Of a DNA stretch of 64,000 bases, positions 29,732 through 37,091 are shown piece after piece. Position 1 is the stretch's first letter; each line of letters opens with the position of its first letter. Under the pieces are notes generated by a model. The model saw nothing but the letters and a program-made list of their open reading frames with translations, made no database searches and had not been told where the DNA came from. Both the position numbers and the translations under genes were made by a program. The stretch is from Nocardioides donggukensis (lineage in GTDB: Bacteria; Actinomycetota; Actinomycetes; Propionibacteriales; Nocardioidaceae), in NCBI RefSeq assembly GCF_014842875.1, contig NZ_JACYXZ010000002.1:248001-312000 (forward strand), read 5' to 3'.

Positions 29732-30900
29732 CGCGGAGCTACGCGTTCGTCCGGCGGCCCCGGCCGGCGTGGGTGGACGTCGGGTCGCCGTACCCCGCGG
29801 AGCTCCTGCTCGACCTGCACTCCCACGCGCTCAACCACGGCATGCCCGCGAGGCGACGCGGGGGGCAACTGCTGGCGTGGGCGGGCCGACGCGGACTCCC
29901 GGTGGCGGGCGCGGCCGCGGTCCTGCGCCGGCTCCCCGCGCGCCCCGTGCCGCACCTGGACCGCCTCCTCGACGAGGTGGCGCGATCGTGGGACGTGCTC
30001 GCCGCCGGGTCGGACCGGATCCCGGCGGCCGTGCCGGCGCTGTCGGCACTGGCGATCCAACGCTCGTCCGGTCGCTACGTCTTCGTGTTCGGCGGGTCGC
30101 GTCACCCGGTGCTGCTGCTCAAGCCGGGGCCTCACGAGGGGCTGGGGGATGCCGAGGAGATCGCGCTGCGAGCGGCCGCCCCCGCGGCCGTCGCGCCGCG
30201 TCGGCTCACGTCCGTGGCCGGACTGAGCGTCGAGGAAGGACTGCCGGGCCGACCCCTGTGGGTGGTCCCACCCGGACGCCCCGGATGGTCGAGCTGCTAC
30301 GCGACGGCGTACGACGGCCTCGGCGCCGGACTGGTCCGCGTCGGCGAGCTGACGGCACGTCGCGGCGGCCACGACCTCGACCACTACCTCGGCCTGGCCT
30401 CGGAGCATCTCCGCTGGTCGGCGGCTGGAACAGCCATGGCCGCCGTGGACGCCGCACGCCGGGACCTGCGGCGACTGGACGCCGCGAGCCTGCAGCACCG
30501 CGACCTGTCCGCCCAGAACTGGCTGGTGGACGGGTCGTCGTTCGTCGGGATCGTGGACTGGGAGACGGCCGACCCGGGCGGGGTGCCCGGCCACGACGCG
30601 CTCCAGGCCGCCGTGGCACTGCTCGAGCACGGCGTCGCCCTGCGCAGGTGGTCCCAGGAGGAGGTCGTCCGGACCTTCCGTCGGGCCTGGCCGGAGGAGC
30701 CGATCTTCTCGCTGGCCCGCGCCTGGCACCGGCACTGCGTGTGCGCCGCGACGGGCTCGGACCGCCTGGCGGACCCGCTCGTGATCGCGTTCTTCGCCCG
30801 GCGGCTGGGTCGACGGATCAGCGGCGGTGGTCCGGAGACGCTGTCGGTGGCCACCCTCACGGCGATGCTGGAGGTCGTCAGCGGTTCCGCAGGGCCCTGA
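29728..30900 (+). CDS. APH-fold phosphotransferase in the polysaccharide operon
   Basis: A 390-residue protein with an aminoglycoside-phosphotransferase/choline-kinase-like catalytic core: the Brenner-type loop HRDLSAQNW (H257, D259, N264) and the metal aspartate D277 in GIVDWETADPG. The N-terminal lobe is divergent, with a candidate ATP lysine in VLLLKPGPHEG. In this setting it more likely phosphorylates a sugar or lipid-linked intermediate than a drug. It is the last gene of the plus-strand operon, started by GTGA overlap. Its 3' end overlaps the convergent gene by 23 nt. Confidence 0.82.
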   Translation: MTRSYAFVRRPRPAWVDVGSPYPAELLLDLHSHALNHGMPARRRGGQLLAWAGRRGLPVAGAAAVLRRLPARPVPHLDRLLDEVARSWDVLAAGSDRIPAAVPALSALAIQRSSGRYVFVFGGSRHPVLLLKPGPHEGLGDAEEIALRAAAPAAVAPRRLTSVAGLSVEEGLPGRPLWVVPPGRPGWSSCYATAYDGLGAGLVRVGELTARRGGHDLDHYLGLASEHLRWSAAGTAMAAVDAARRDLRRLDAASLQHRDLSAQNWLVDGSSFVGIVDWETADPGGVPGHDALQAAVALLEHGVALRRWSQEEVVRTFRRAWPEEPIFSLARAWHRHCVCAATGSDRLADPLVIAFFARRLGRRISGGGPETLSVATLTAMLEVVSGSAGP

Positions 30901-32161
30901 GCCGGCCGAGTCGTCCCGGGCGTCGCAGGGTGCGCCAGGCCTGCTCCGCGAGGGCGGCGGCGACCTCGGACTCCGGGCGCTCGCCGTCGACGACGGTGAC
31001 CCCCAACCTGCCGCTCTCCTCGACGTAGAGGTCACGCAACCGGGTGAGGTCCCGGGTGGTGTACTGCTCGGGCTTCCTCGCCCGGGCCGAGGCCGGAGAG
31101 ACGTCGAGGAGGAACGCGGCGCGTGGGGCCGGTGACAGCCGTCTGACCAGCCATCGCGGGAACCCGGGCCTCCCGATGGCGGGATAGCGGTAGCGCAGGT
31201 GGGCGGACGAGTCCAGGACGTAGCGGTCGCAGATCAGCACCGTGCCGGAGCGGGCCCGGGCGGCCCGACGGTGCGTGCGTGCATTGGCCAGCGCGACCAC
31301 GCAGCCCCACCCCCAGCTGAGGAGGGCACTGCGCTCCCTGGCCAGGTGGCCGCTGTCCGGCTCGGGCCGGGGACCGCCGGGATGGATCCGCAGCTCGCCG
31401 GACTCGTCGGGCTGCTCGGTCGGGCGCGGTGCAGGCAGGACGCCGCGCCTCGGGCGCACCCGACCCACGACCTCGACCGCCGCCTTGACCGGTGCGGAGA
31501 CCCGATCGAGGACGGGGTCGCGACCGAGCTTGGTCCAGGCCACCTCCGCGTCGTACCCCAGGGCCTCCAGCGCTCGACGCAGGTGCTCGGCCTGGGTCGA
31601 CTTGCCGGCGCCGTCGAGCCCGGAGAGCGAGATCACCCGTGCGGGGCGTGGGCGGCGGACGCCCCGGAGCCGGCGTCCGGGGTCGGCGCCGGCCCGGCGC
31701 AGCCCGTCGAGCGCGTCGACCAGACCCCACTCCACGGCCTGGTCGCGGGCCCGCGCCCAGGTGTCGGCGTCGAGGGCCGCGAGCCGGGCGCCGCGGCGCT
31801 CGTCCACGACCATGCCTCCGCGGAAGCGATGCGCCAGGAGCAGCAGGCGGTGCGGGGGAGAGGGCGCCATCAGGTGCCGGTAGCCCGGGATGGTGGAGGC
31901 ATCCCGCAGGAGCGCCGTCCGGGTGACGACGTCGGGCAGCCAGGTCTCGAACCGCACCAGGTCCACGGCGAAGGCGGTGCCCCCGGCGAACCTGACGAAG
32001 GTCTCGCCCTCCTCGACCCAGCCGTGGCGGCTTAGGGTCGAGCGGAGCGGCGCCAGGGACGCCTCGGGCACGAGCAGGTCGAGGTCGCGACCCTGCGGCG
32101 GAAGGCTCCCCAGCACGACACAGGGACCCCGCAGCAGGAGGTCGACGTCCGCGGCGCTCAT
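30878..32161 (-). CDS. Nucleotidyltransferase-like domain fused to a thymidylate-kinase-like P-loop domain
   Basis: A 427-residue fusion. The N-terminal part (about 1-165) has the polymerase-beta-type motif GSLPPQGRDLDLLV followed by AFAVDLVRF, as in small nucleotidyltransferases. The C-terminal part (about 178-427) starts with the P-loop ISLSGLDGAGKSTQ, has the LICDRYVLDSSAHLRYRYP segment typical of dTMP kinases, and a lid-like region KPEQYTTRDL. Thymidylate itself is an unlikely substrate in this operon; a phosphorylated sugar or nucleotide-sugar precursor is more plausible. ATG 32161 overlaps the upstream acetyltransferase stop (ATGA). It is the last gene of the minus-strand operon. Confidence 0.78.
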   Translation of the reverse strand: MSAADVDLLLRGPCVVLGSLPPQGRDLDLLVPEASLAPLRSTLSRHGWVEEGETFVRFAGGTAFAVDLVRFETWLPDVVTRTALLRDASTIPGYRHLMAPSPPHRLLLLAHRFRGGMVVDERRGARLAALDADTWARARDQAVEWGLVDALDGLRRAGADPGRRLRGVRRPRPARVISLSGLDGAGKSTQAEHLRRALEALGYDAEVAWTKLGRDPVLDRVSAPVKAAVEVVGRVRPRRGVLPAPRPTEQPDESGELRIHPGGPRPEPDSGHLARERSALLSWGWGCVVALANARTHRRAARARSGTVLICDRYVLDSSAHLRYRYPAIGRPGFPRWLVRRLSPAPRAAFLLDVSPASARARKPEQYTTRDLTRLRDLYVEESGRLGVTVVDGERPESEVAAALAEQAWRTLRRPGRLGRLRALRNR

Positions 32162-33342
32162 CGCTGCCCTCCGGTCCGGCCCGGGGGTCCCGGAGCCGGT
32201 GGGGATCGCAGCATGGTGGCTCGCTTGAGGCGTCGCCACGACGCATCCAGGCGCGGATCGGCGTCCCGGTGCCGCTTGGCCCAGCTCAGCGAGGCCCGCG
32301 CGGCCAGCGTCGTCCGCGCCGCCCGGGCCGAGCTCCAGGCCTCGAGCACCGAGACCGGTCGGACGTCGCTGGCGAGCTGCATCTTGGCCACGGTGATCCC
32401 TCGCTGGTGGTCCAGCTCCAGGCATCCGGTCTCGAGCGCCCGATCGAGGTCGGCGTCGCGCAGCACCCGCCCCGGGGAGAGCGCCTCCGCGCGCGGGGCG
32501 AAGCGGCCGTCCCAGATGCGGTACGCCGGGCCGTCGAGCAGCCCGATGTCGTAGGCCACCAGATCACCGTGCACCTCGGCGAGCGCCACCTCGAGCTCCG
32601 CCGACGACGCGAGCGAGACCACCAGGGCCGACCAGAACGCCAGGTAGCGGGGGTCGTCCAGGTCACTGCGCCGGTCCTGGTCGTGGTCGCGCTCCCGCCG
32701 GAGCGCGGCGAGCGCCGGCAGCAGCCCGGCGATCTCGTCGGCGTCGCGGACCTGGCGGATCGTCCCGCCGGCCCGCTCGAAGGTGCGGCGGGCGCGCCGA
32801 CGCTTCTTGCGACCCGAGGGGGAGTAGTACTCCTCCGGCCCCGCTCCCGGCTGCAGGGACAGGTACGGCGAGGCGCGGTCCCACGGAACGGTCCACCGGC
32901 AGCCGGGGAGCAGCCGAGCGAGGTGGAACGCCGTCGGGTCCCCGGGGGGAAGGTGCTCGAGCCTCAGGTGCCACGGCCCGTCGAGCGCCTCGAGCCCGGC
33001 CACGATCCGCTCGGCCAGGGCGAGTGCCGCGGACCCGTCGACCGCGGGCAGCCGGGCGGCGTCCGAGGTGCCGTGACCCATCAGCACGACCTCGGTGGGG
33101 CCCCGCCGCCGGTGCCGGTGCCGCCGGTGCCGCCTGGCGAGCGGGGCGACCGCTCTCAGGTCCCCGGCCAGGTCACCGTCCGGACCGGGCACCGTGAGCA
33201 GCCACGGCTCCACCTCGAAGGCGGTGGCCCAGGCCTCCCACCAGGCCCGCCGGGCGGTGATCGGTGCCCCGGTCCGCACCAGCAGAGCGTCGAGCGCGAC
33301 CTCGTCGACGCCCTCGAGCAGGCGGCTCGGCACCCCGACCAC
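32158..33342 (-). CDS. GNAT-fold acetyltransferase (FemAB/CelD-like, second of two)
   Basis: A 394-residue protein with a duplicated GNAT-like layout. The conserved C-terminal half contains SGRKKRRRARRTFERAGG, a nearby segment rich in acidic and basic residues, DLVAYDIGLLDGPAYRIWDGRFAPRAEALSPGRVLRDADLDRAL and a basic tail. This pattern belongs to CelD/BcsL-type or FemAB-like acetyltransferases acting on polysaccharide precursors. GTG 33342 has GGAGG 8 nt upstream and lies directly after the ATP-grasp stop. Its donor and acceptor are unknown. Confidence 0.8.
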   Translation of the reverse strand: MVGVPSRLLEGVDEVALDALLVRTGAPITARRAWWEAWATAFEVEPWLLTVPGPDGDLAGDLRAVAPLARRHRRHRHRRRGPTEVVLMGHGTSDAARLPAVDGSAALALAERIVAGLEALDGPWHLRLEHLPPGDPTAFHLARLLPGCRWTVPWDRASPYLSLQPGAGPEEYYSPSGRKKRRRARRTFERAGGTIRQVRDADEIAGLLPALAALRRERDHDQDRRSDLDDPRYLAFWSALVVSLASSAELEVALAEVHGDLVAYDIGLLDGPAYRIWDGRFAPRAEALSPGRVLRDADLDRALETGCLELDHQRGITVAKMQLASDVRPVSVLEAWSSARAARTTLAARASLSWAKRHRDADPRLDASWRRLKRATMLRSPPAPGPPGRTGGQR

Positions 33343-33343
33343 G

Positions 33344-34510
33344 CTAGCGACCTCCTCGGAGGCGGGAGCACGCCTCGTCGGCGACCAGGATCGGCAGCCG
33401 GCGGACCGGACCCCGGTCCGCCGGGTCCGCGACCGGGTGGGCCGCACCGGGCCAGGCGCGCAGGGTGCCCGCGAGGTCGCGGAGCGCTCCGCCACGGCGC
33501 TCGGCCAGGGCGCGTCGCAGGTCGCCCCCCAGCCAGCTGTAGCCGACCCCGGCCGCGCCGAGGCGGACCCCCGACGGCCGAGCGCCCGGGACGTCGGCAT
33601 GGTCGTCCAGCCACAGCGCGGGCAGCGGGAGGCCGGCCGCCAGGGCCAGCGCCAGTGAGCCGTAGGGGCGACCGTTGAGGTCGATCAGCCGGGCCGGCCC
33701 GCGGGTCGGGCGGAGGAACTGCAGCTGCACCATCCCGATCCACCCGAGCCGCGCGAGCAGGCGTCGTACCTGCTCGGCCAGCTCGGGATCGGGTCGCACG
33801 GTGAACGCCCTGGTGCTGATGCCCGCACCCGGTGGCCAGGTGTGCGTGGCGTGCTGCTGGTGGAGTGCGACGAGGTCGCCCGAGCTGTCCCGGACGGCGG
33901 ACACCGCGATCAGGTCTCCGTCGACCGGGCGCTGCAGGACGGGCGACCGCCCGGCGTCGACGACCGCTCGGACCGCTGCGGCGGGGGAGACGTCCGCGGG
34001 CACGTGGCGGGCCGAGGCCCAACCGCCGGAGGCGCTCTGGAGCCCCGGCTCCCAGTGCAGCCGAGCCTTGACCACCGCCGGCCCACGCCACGCGGCGACC
34101 GCCCGGTCGTCCGCGATCACGGTCTCCGGCACCGCGATCCCGACCGCAGCGGCCTCACGGACGAGGCCGAGCTTGTCCACGGCGTGGACGACGCGGTCGT
34201 GGGCCGCAAGCGGCACCCTGGCGGGGATCTGCTCGCGGTGGTGGGACAGGGCCAGCAGCTCGGGGTCGCCGCATCCGATCGCCACCTCGGCCCGGGTGGC
34301 GGCGGCCGCGGCGGCGACGGCGTCGACGAACCCGCCGACGTCGACGTCGGGGGGCGGAACGCGGTGCTCGCCGTGCACGTGCCGTGATCCGCCGGCGAGG
34401 CTGCGCCGAGCACCCGAGGCGACGGCGACCTCGTGGCCCGCCCGGCCCAGGCACCGAGCGGCGGCCAGCATCTCGCGGCTGGCGGCGTGACCGACGAGCA
34501 GGACGCGCAT
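33344..34510 (-). CDS. ATP-grasp enzyme
   Basis: A 388-residue ATP-grasp protein: an N-terminal Rossmann-like pre-ATP-grasp part (MRVLLVGHAASREMLAAARCLGRAGHEVAVAS), a lysine-bearing strand AVVKARLHWEPG, the hydrophobic MVQLQFLRP and the metal-site pattern LIDLNGRPYGSLALALAAG. Such enzymes ligate a carboxylate to an amine or thiol, so it may attach an amino acid to the polysaccharide precursor. ATG 34510 has GAGGGTGAG about 5 nt upstream; GTG 34519, overlapping the previous stop, is an alternative. It sits between two acetyltransferase genes in one operon. Confidence 0.85.
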   Translation of the reverse strand: MRVLLVGHAASREMLAAARCLGRAGHEVAVASGARRSLAGGSRHVHGEHRVPPPDVDVGGFVDAVAAAAAATRAEVAIGCGDPELLALSHHREQIPARVPLAAHDRVVHAVDKLGLVREAAAVGIAVPETVIADDRAVAAWRGPAVVKARLHWEPGLQSASGGWASARHVPADVSPAAAVRAVVDAGRSPVLQRPVDGDLIAVSAVRDSSGDLVALHQQHATHTWPPGAGISTRAFTVRPDPELAEQVRRLLARLGWIGMVQLQFLRPTRGPARLIDLNGRPYGSLALALAAGLPLPALWLDDHADVPGARPSGVRLGAAGVGYSWLGGDLRRALAERRGGALRDLAGTLRAWPGAAHPVADPADRGPVRRLPILVADEACSRLRGGR

Positions 34511-34515
34511 CGTGC

Positions 34516-35709
34516 TCACCCTCGATCGCCGATCGTCGGGACCGGGGCGGGTGCCCGCAGGCGGGTCCGCAGCCAGCGCGCCGACCGGACCACCTGCTCG
34601 GACCCGGCCCCCCTGCTCCAGGCTCGTGAGGTGACGACCCGCCGACTCGGGAGCAGGGGGTCGAGCACCGGGTGCCCCTCGACCGTGCACCCGTCCAGAC
34701 GGCGGAGATCGGAGGCGGCGAAGCGCTCGAGCACGTGCGTCAGGAGCAGTCGACCCGGCGACATCCGCTGCCAGCGCTCGTCGTAGGCCGTCTTCCAGTG
34801 GAAGTGCGTGTCTCCGCACACCAGGTCGATCTGCGTGGCCAGCGGCGCGTCGGCGCCGGCCAGCACCAGCAGGCGCAACGATCCCACGTCCGCCGCCCGG
34901 CGGACCACCTCGCGCAGCATGTCGGCCTCGCCGGGGCGCTGCAGCATCGAGGTGCCGGCTCGTCCCTTCCACCCGGCGTCCTCGAGCCGGAGGAACGACT
35001 CGGCGGCACCGGACGCGAGCGCGGGAGCGGACGCGTCGAGCACCCGCAGCGGCCCCGCCTCCCGGTCGAGGCGACGACGCTTGGTGCGCAGTCGTGAGGA
35101 CTCGACGACCAGCTCCCGGAGCGTCGCCCCGCCGCCGACGCGGTCGCCGTCGCGGGTCAGCAGTGCCCGTCGATAGGAGTGCCAGACCGTGGACCTCCAC
35201 CCGGCGTCGCTGAGCGCTCCGTCGAGCGCGAGATCGACCGGCAGGCCGGTCGTCTGCTCGTCGAGGCCGAGCAGGCGGGCGCGCGGGGCGACGCGTGACA
35301 CGGCCTCCACGAGGAGGGATGCGGCAACGGGGAGGTCGGCACCGCGCGCGAGGAGTGGCGTCGCCAGACCTTGCTGATCGTGCACCCAGGCGCCCATCGC
35401 CGGGAGCGGGACCCGTCGCCAGCGACCCCGGACGAAGGGGAGCAGGGACAGCAGGCGGCCTTCCTGCGACACCGTCAGGAGCTGCACCGCGCCGTTCGTG
35501 GACGGCACGGGCAGGTGCGTCGCAGCCGGCACCACGAACTCGGGGCGGAGGAACGCGTTGGGGCAGGCCGCGCGATCAGCCAGGGCCCGCCACGCCTCCT
35601 GCTGGCGCGGCGTGAGCGCGGCCGGGCTCCAGACGGCCACGTCGGCCCCACGCGCCGGCAGGGACGGGAGGCGACGGCGCGGGCGGTCCGTCAACTCGTC
35701 GCCACGCAT
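34516..35709 (-). CDS. GNAT-fold acetyltransferase (FemAB/CelD-like, first of two)
   Basis: A 397-residue protein with the Acetyltransf_6-type organisation: NAFLRPEFVVPAATHLPV near residue 50, a central TKRRRLDREAGPLRVLDA, FLRLEDAGWKGRAGTSMLQRPGEADMLREVV, and IDLVCGDTHFHWKTAYDERWQRMSPGRLLLTHVLERFA, the acetyl-CoA-binding half of CelD-like proteins. It heads the minus-strand operon with the ATP-grasp, second acetyltransferase and kinase-like genes. ATG 35709 gives a plausible length but has no well-spaced ribosome site. Its promoter lies in the intergenic region shared with the sigma-factor operon. Confidence 0.82.
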   Translation of the reverse strand: MRGDELTDRPRRRLPSLPARGADVAVWSPAALTPRQQEAWRALADRAACPNAFLRPEFVVPAATHLPVPSTNGAVQLLTVSQEGRLLSLLPFVRGRWRRVPLPAMGAWVHDQQGLATPLLARGADLPVAASLLVEAVSRVAPRARLLGLDEQTTGLPVDLALDGALSDAGWRSTVWHSYRRALLTRDGDRVGGGATLRELVVESSRLRTKRRRLDREAGPLRVLDASAPALASGAAESFLRLEDAGWKGRAGTSMLQRPGEADMLREVVRRAADVGSLRLLVLAGADAPLATQIDLVCGDTHFHWKTAYDERWQRMSPGRLLLTHVLERFAASDLRRLDGCTVEGHPVLDPLLPSRRVVTSRAWSRGAGSEQVVRSARWLRTRLRAPAPVPTIGDRG

Positions 35710-35749
35710 TCCCCCGCCGATCTCGGTGTCCGCTGCCGGAATCGGCAGC

Positions 35750-35785
35750 CACCCCTCTAGTGGCGCGGGGGTCGCCGTTTGATAC
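35750..35785. promoter_or_regulatory. Conserved divergent-promoter block, copy B
   Basis: CACCCCTCTAGTG (35750-35762), 13 nt, then CGTTTGATAC (35776-35785). It differs from copy A at one base in each arm and has exactly the same spacing, between two divergently transcribed operons of the island. Confidence 0.7.
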
Positions 35786-35820
35786 GCCGACCCGACGATC
35801 TCCGCCGTCTTGGACGGCGA

Positions 35821-35850
35821 TGGACAGTCTCTCGGCGGGTCCTCCATACT
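35821..35850 (+). promoter_or_regulatory. Sigma-70-type promoter of the sigma/CHAT operon
   Basis: TGGACA (35821-35826), 18 nt, then CATACT (35845-35850), within an 11-bp identity to the glycosyl hydrolase promoter. The predicted leader of about 18 nt holds GGGGAG before the ATG at 35875. Confidence 0.55.
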
Positions 35851-35874
35851 GGAACGGGACGGGGAGTATCGGGG

Positions 35875-36468
35875 ATGGACACTGACATCGATCAGCGTGC
35901 GTCGACGCTGAGCGGCACCACCACGCACGTCTCCGCGCGCAGCGACGCGGAGCTGCTGCAGGCCTGCAGAGAAGGTGATGCCGCCGCCTGGGGGGACCTG
36001 GTCCGGCGGTACGAACGGCTCGTGTTCTCCGTCGCCCTGCGCAACGGCCTGCCACGCCCGGACGCCGCAGACGTCACGCAGAGCACCTTCCTGGCGCTGC
36101 TCGAGTCGATGGGGTCCATGAAGGACGACCATCGGCTGTCGTCCTGGCTGATGACCGTCGCCCGCCGGAAGGCCTGGCGCCTGCGGGCCCGGGCGGCGCG
36201 CGAGATCCCGAACGGCACCGACGGCTTCCGCGAGGGGACGGCCGCCGACGGCGTGCAGGGATGGGAGCGCGAGGCCGATCTCTACGACGCCCTGGTCGCG
36301 CTGGGGTCGCCCTGCAACGAGCTGTTGCACGGCCTCTACCTCGATCCCGAGGAGCCCTCGTACGCCACGTTGGCCAGACGCTTCGACCGATCCGTCGGCT
36401 CGATCGGTCCGATGCGCGGCCGATGCCTCCAGCGACTGCGCGGCCTGCTCGGGGAGGACGCACGGTGA
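35875..36468 (+). CDS. ECF-type RNA polymerase sigma factor
   Basis: A 197-residue sigma factor with only regions 2 and 4. Region 2 runs from ELLQACREGDAAAWGDLVRRYERLVFSVALR through DAADVTQSTFLALLESM to LSSWLMTVARRKAWRLRARA. Region 4 runs from LLHGLYLDPEEPSYATLARRFDRSVGSIGPMRGRCLQRLRGLL, with a recognisable helix-turn-helix. It would redirect RNA polymerase to a small regulon. ATG 35875 is the last upstream start compatible with the promoter. Its stop overlaps the GTG of the next gene, so sigma and anti-sigma-like protein are made together. The shared promoter blocks suggest that the operon and the polysaccharide genes may belong to its regulon. Confidence 0.9.
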   Translation: MDTDIDQRASTLSGTTTHVSARSDAELLQACREGDAAAWGDLVRRYERLVFSVALRNGLPRPDAADVTQSTFLALLESMGSMKDDHRLSSWLMTVARRKAWRLRARAAREIPNGTDGFREGTAADGVQGWEREADLYDALVALGSPCNELLHGLYLDPEEPSYATLARRFDRSVGSIGPMRGRCLQRLRGLLGEDAR

Positions 36469-37091
36469 GGGACGACGAGATCGCCTGCGCCACCCTGCTG
36501 GACTGGCTCGAGGGACGGCTTCCCGACGACGCCTCCGCAGCCGTCGCCGAGCGGGTCAGGAACGGGGGCCCCGACCTGCGGGAGACGGTGGGGTGGCTGC
36601 GGGAGTTCCTCGAGTTCACGCGCACGCACTGGCTCCACGACGTACCCCCGATCGTGGGTCAGTCCCTGCGGGAGGCGTTCGACCAGCACCGTCGCGGGGG
36701 TGAGGCACCCGCGCCACGCCGCATCCGGCCCACGCTGCTCTTCGACAGCCGCTCCGAGCGCGAGCTCGTCGGCGTCCGAGGCGGTCCGATGCACCGGGCG
36801 GGTGACGTGATCCACCTCGCCTACACCTGCCCCGACGCCGACCTGCTCCTCGACGTCACCGTCCGGCCGACGGGCGACCTCGACCTGGCGGGCCAGGTGT
36901 TCGGGCGCGGCGGCCCCGGACCGCCCGTCTTCGAGGCCACCGTCCACGCGGGGGGTCGCACCAGCCGGAGCGTCGACGGCGACGACCTGGGGCGGTTCAG
37001 GTTCACTCACCAGCCCGTCCCCCTCGAGAGGCTGACCGCGACGAACGGCGACATCGTGCTCGATGTCGCGTTGGACGTCGGACGTCCATGA
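36465..37091 (+). CDS. Putative soluble anti-sigma-factor-like protein
   Basis: A 208-residue protein with no membrane segment. Residues 1-45 (CATLLDWLEGRLPDDASAAVAERVRNGGPDLRE) resemble the helical anti-sigma domain, but the paired zinc cysteines are missing: only one Cys is present at the start. A short linker (VPPIVGQSLREAF) is followed by an all-beta domain (about 90-208, TLLFDSRSERELVGVRGG to VLDVALDVG). Position directly behind an ECF gene with GTGA overlap makes a sigma-binding role the best guess. The beta domain could be the input or a proteolytic target for the CHAT protein encoded next. GTG 36465 has GGGGAGGA upstream. No function is proven. Confidence 0.65.
   Translation: MRDDEIACATLLDWLEGRLPDDASAAVAERVRNGGPDLRETVGWLREFLEFTRTHWLHDVPPIVGQSLREAFDQHRRGGEAPAPRRIRPTLLFDSRSERELVGVRGGPMHRAGDVIHLAYTCPDADLLLDVTVRPTGDLDLAGQVFGRGGPGPPVFEATVHAGGRTSRSVDGDDLGRFRFTHQPVPLERLTATNGDIVLDVALDVGRP

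Noticed and set aside
29728..30900. Aminoglycoside resistance gene
   Set aside because: The kinase fold is shared with many metabolic kinases, and the polysaccharide operon context makes drug modification unlikely.
30878..32161. Housekeeping thymidylate kinase gene (tmk)
   Set aside because: The extra nucleotidyltransferase domain, the divergent lid and the operon position do not fit Tmk.
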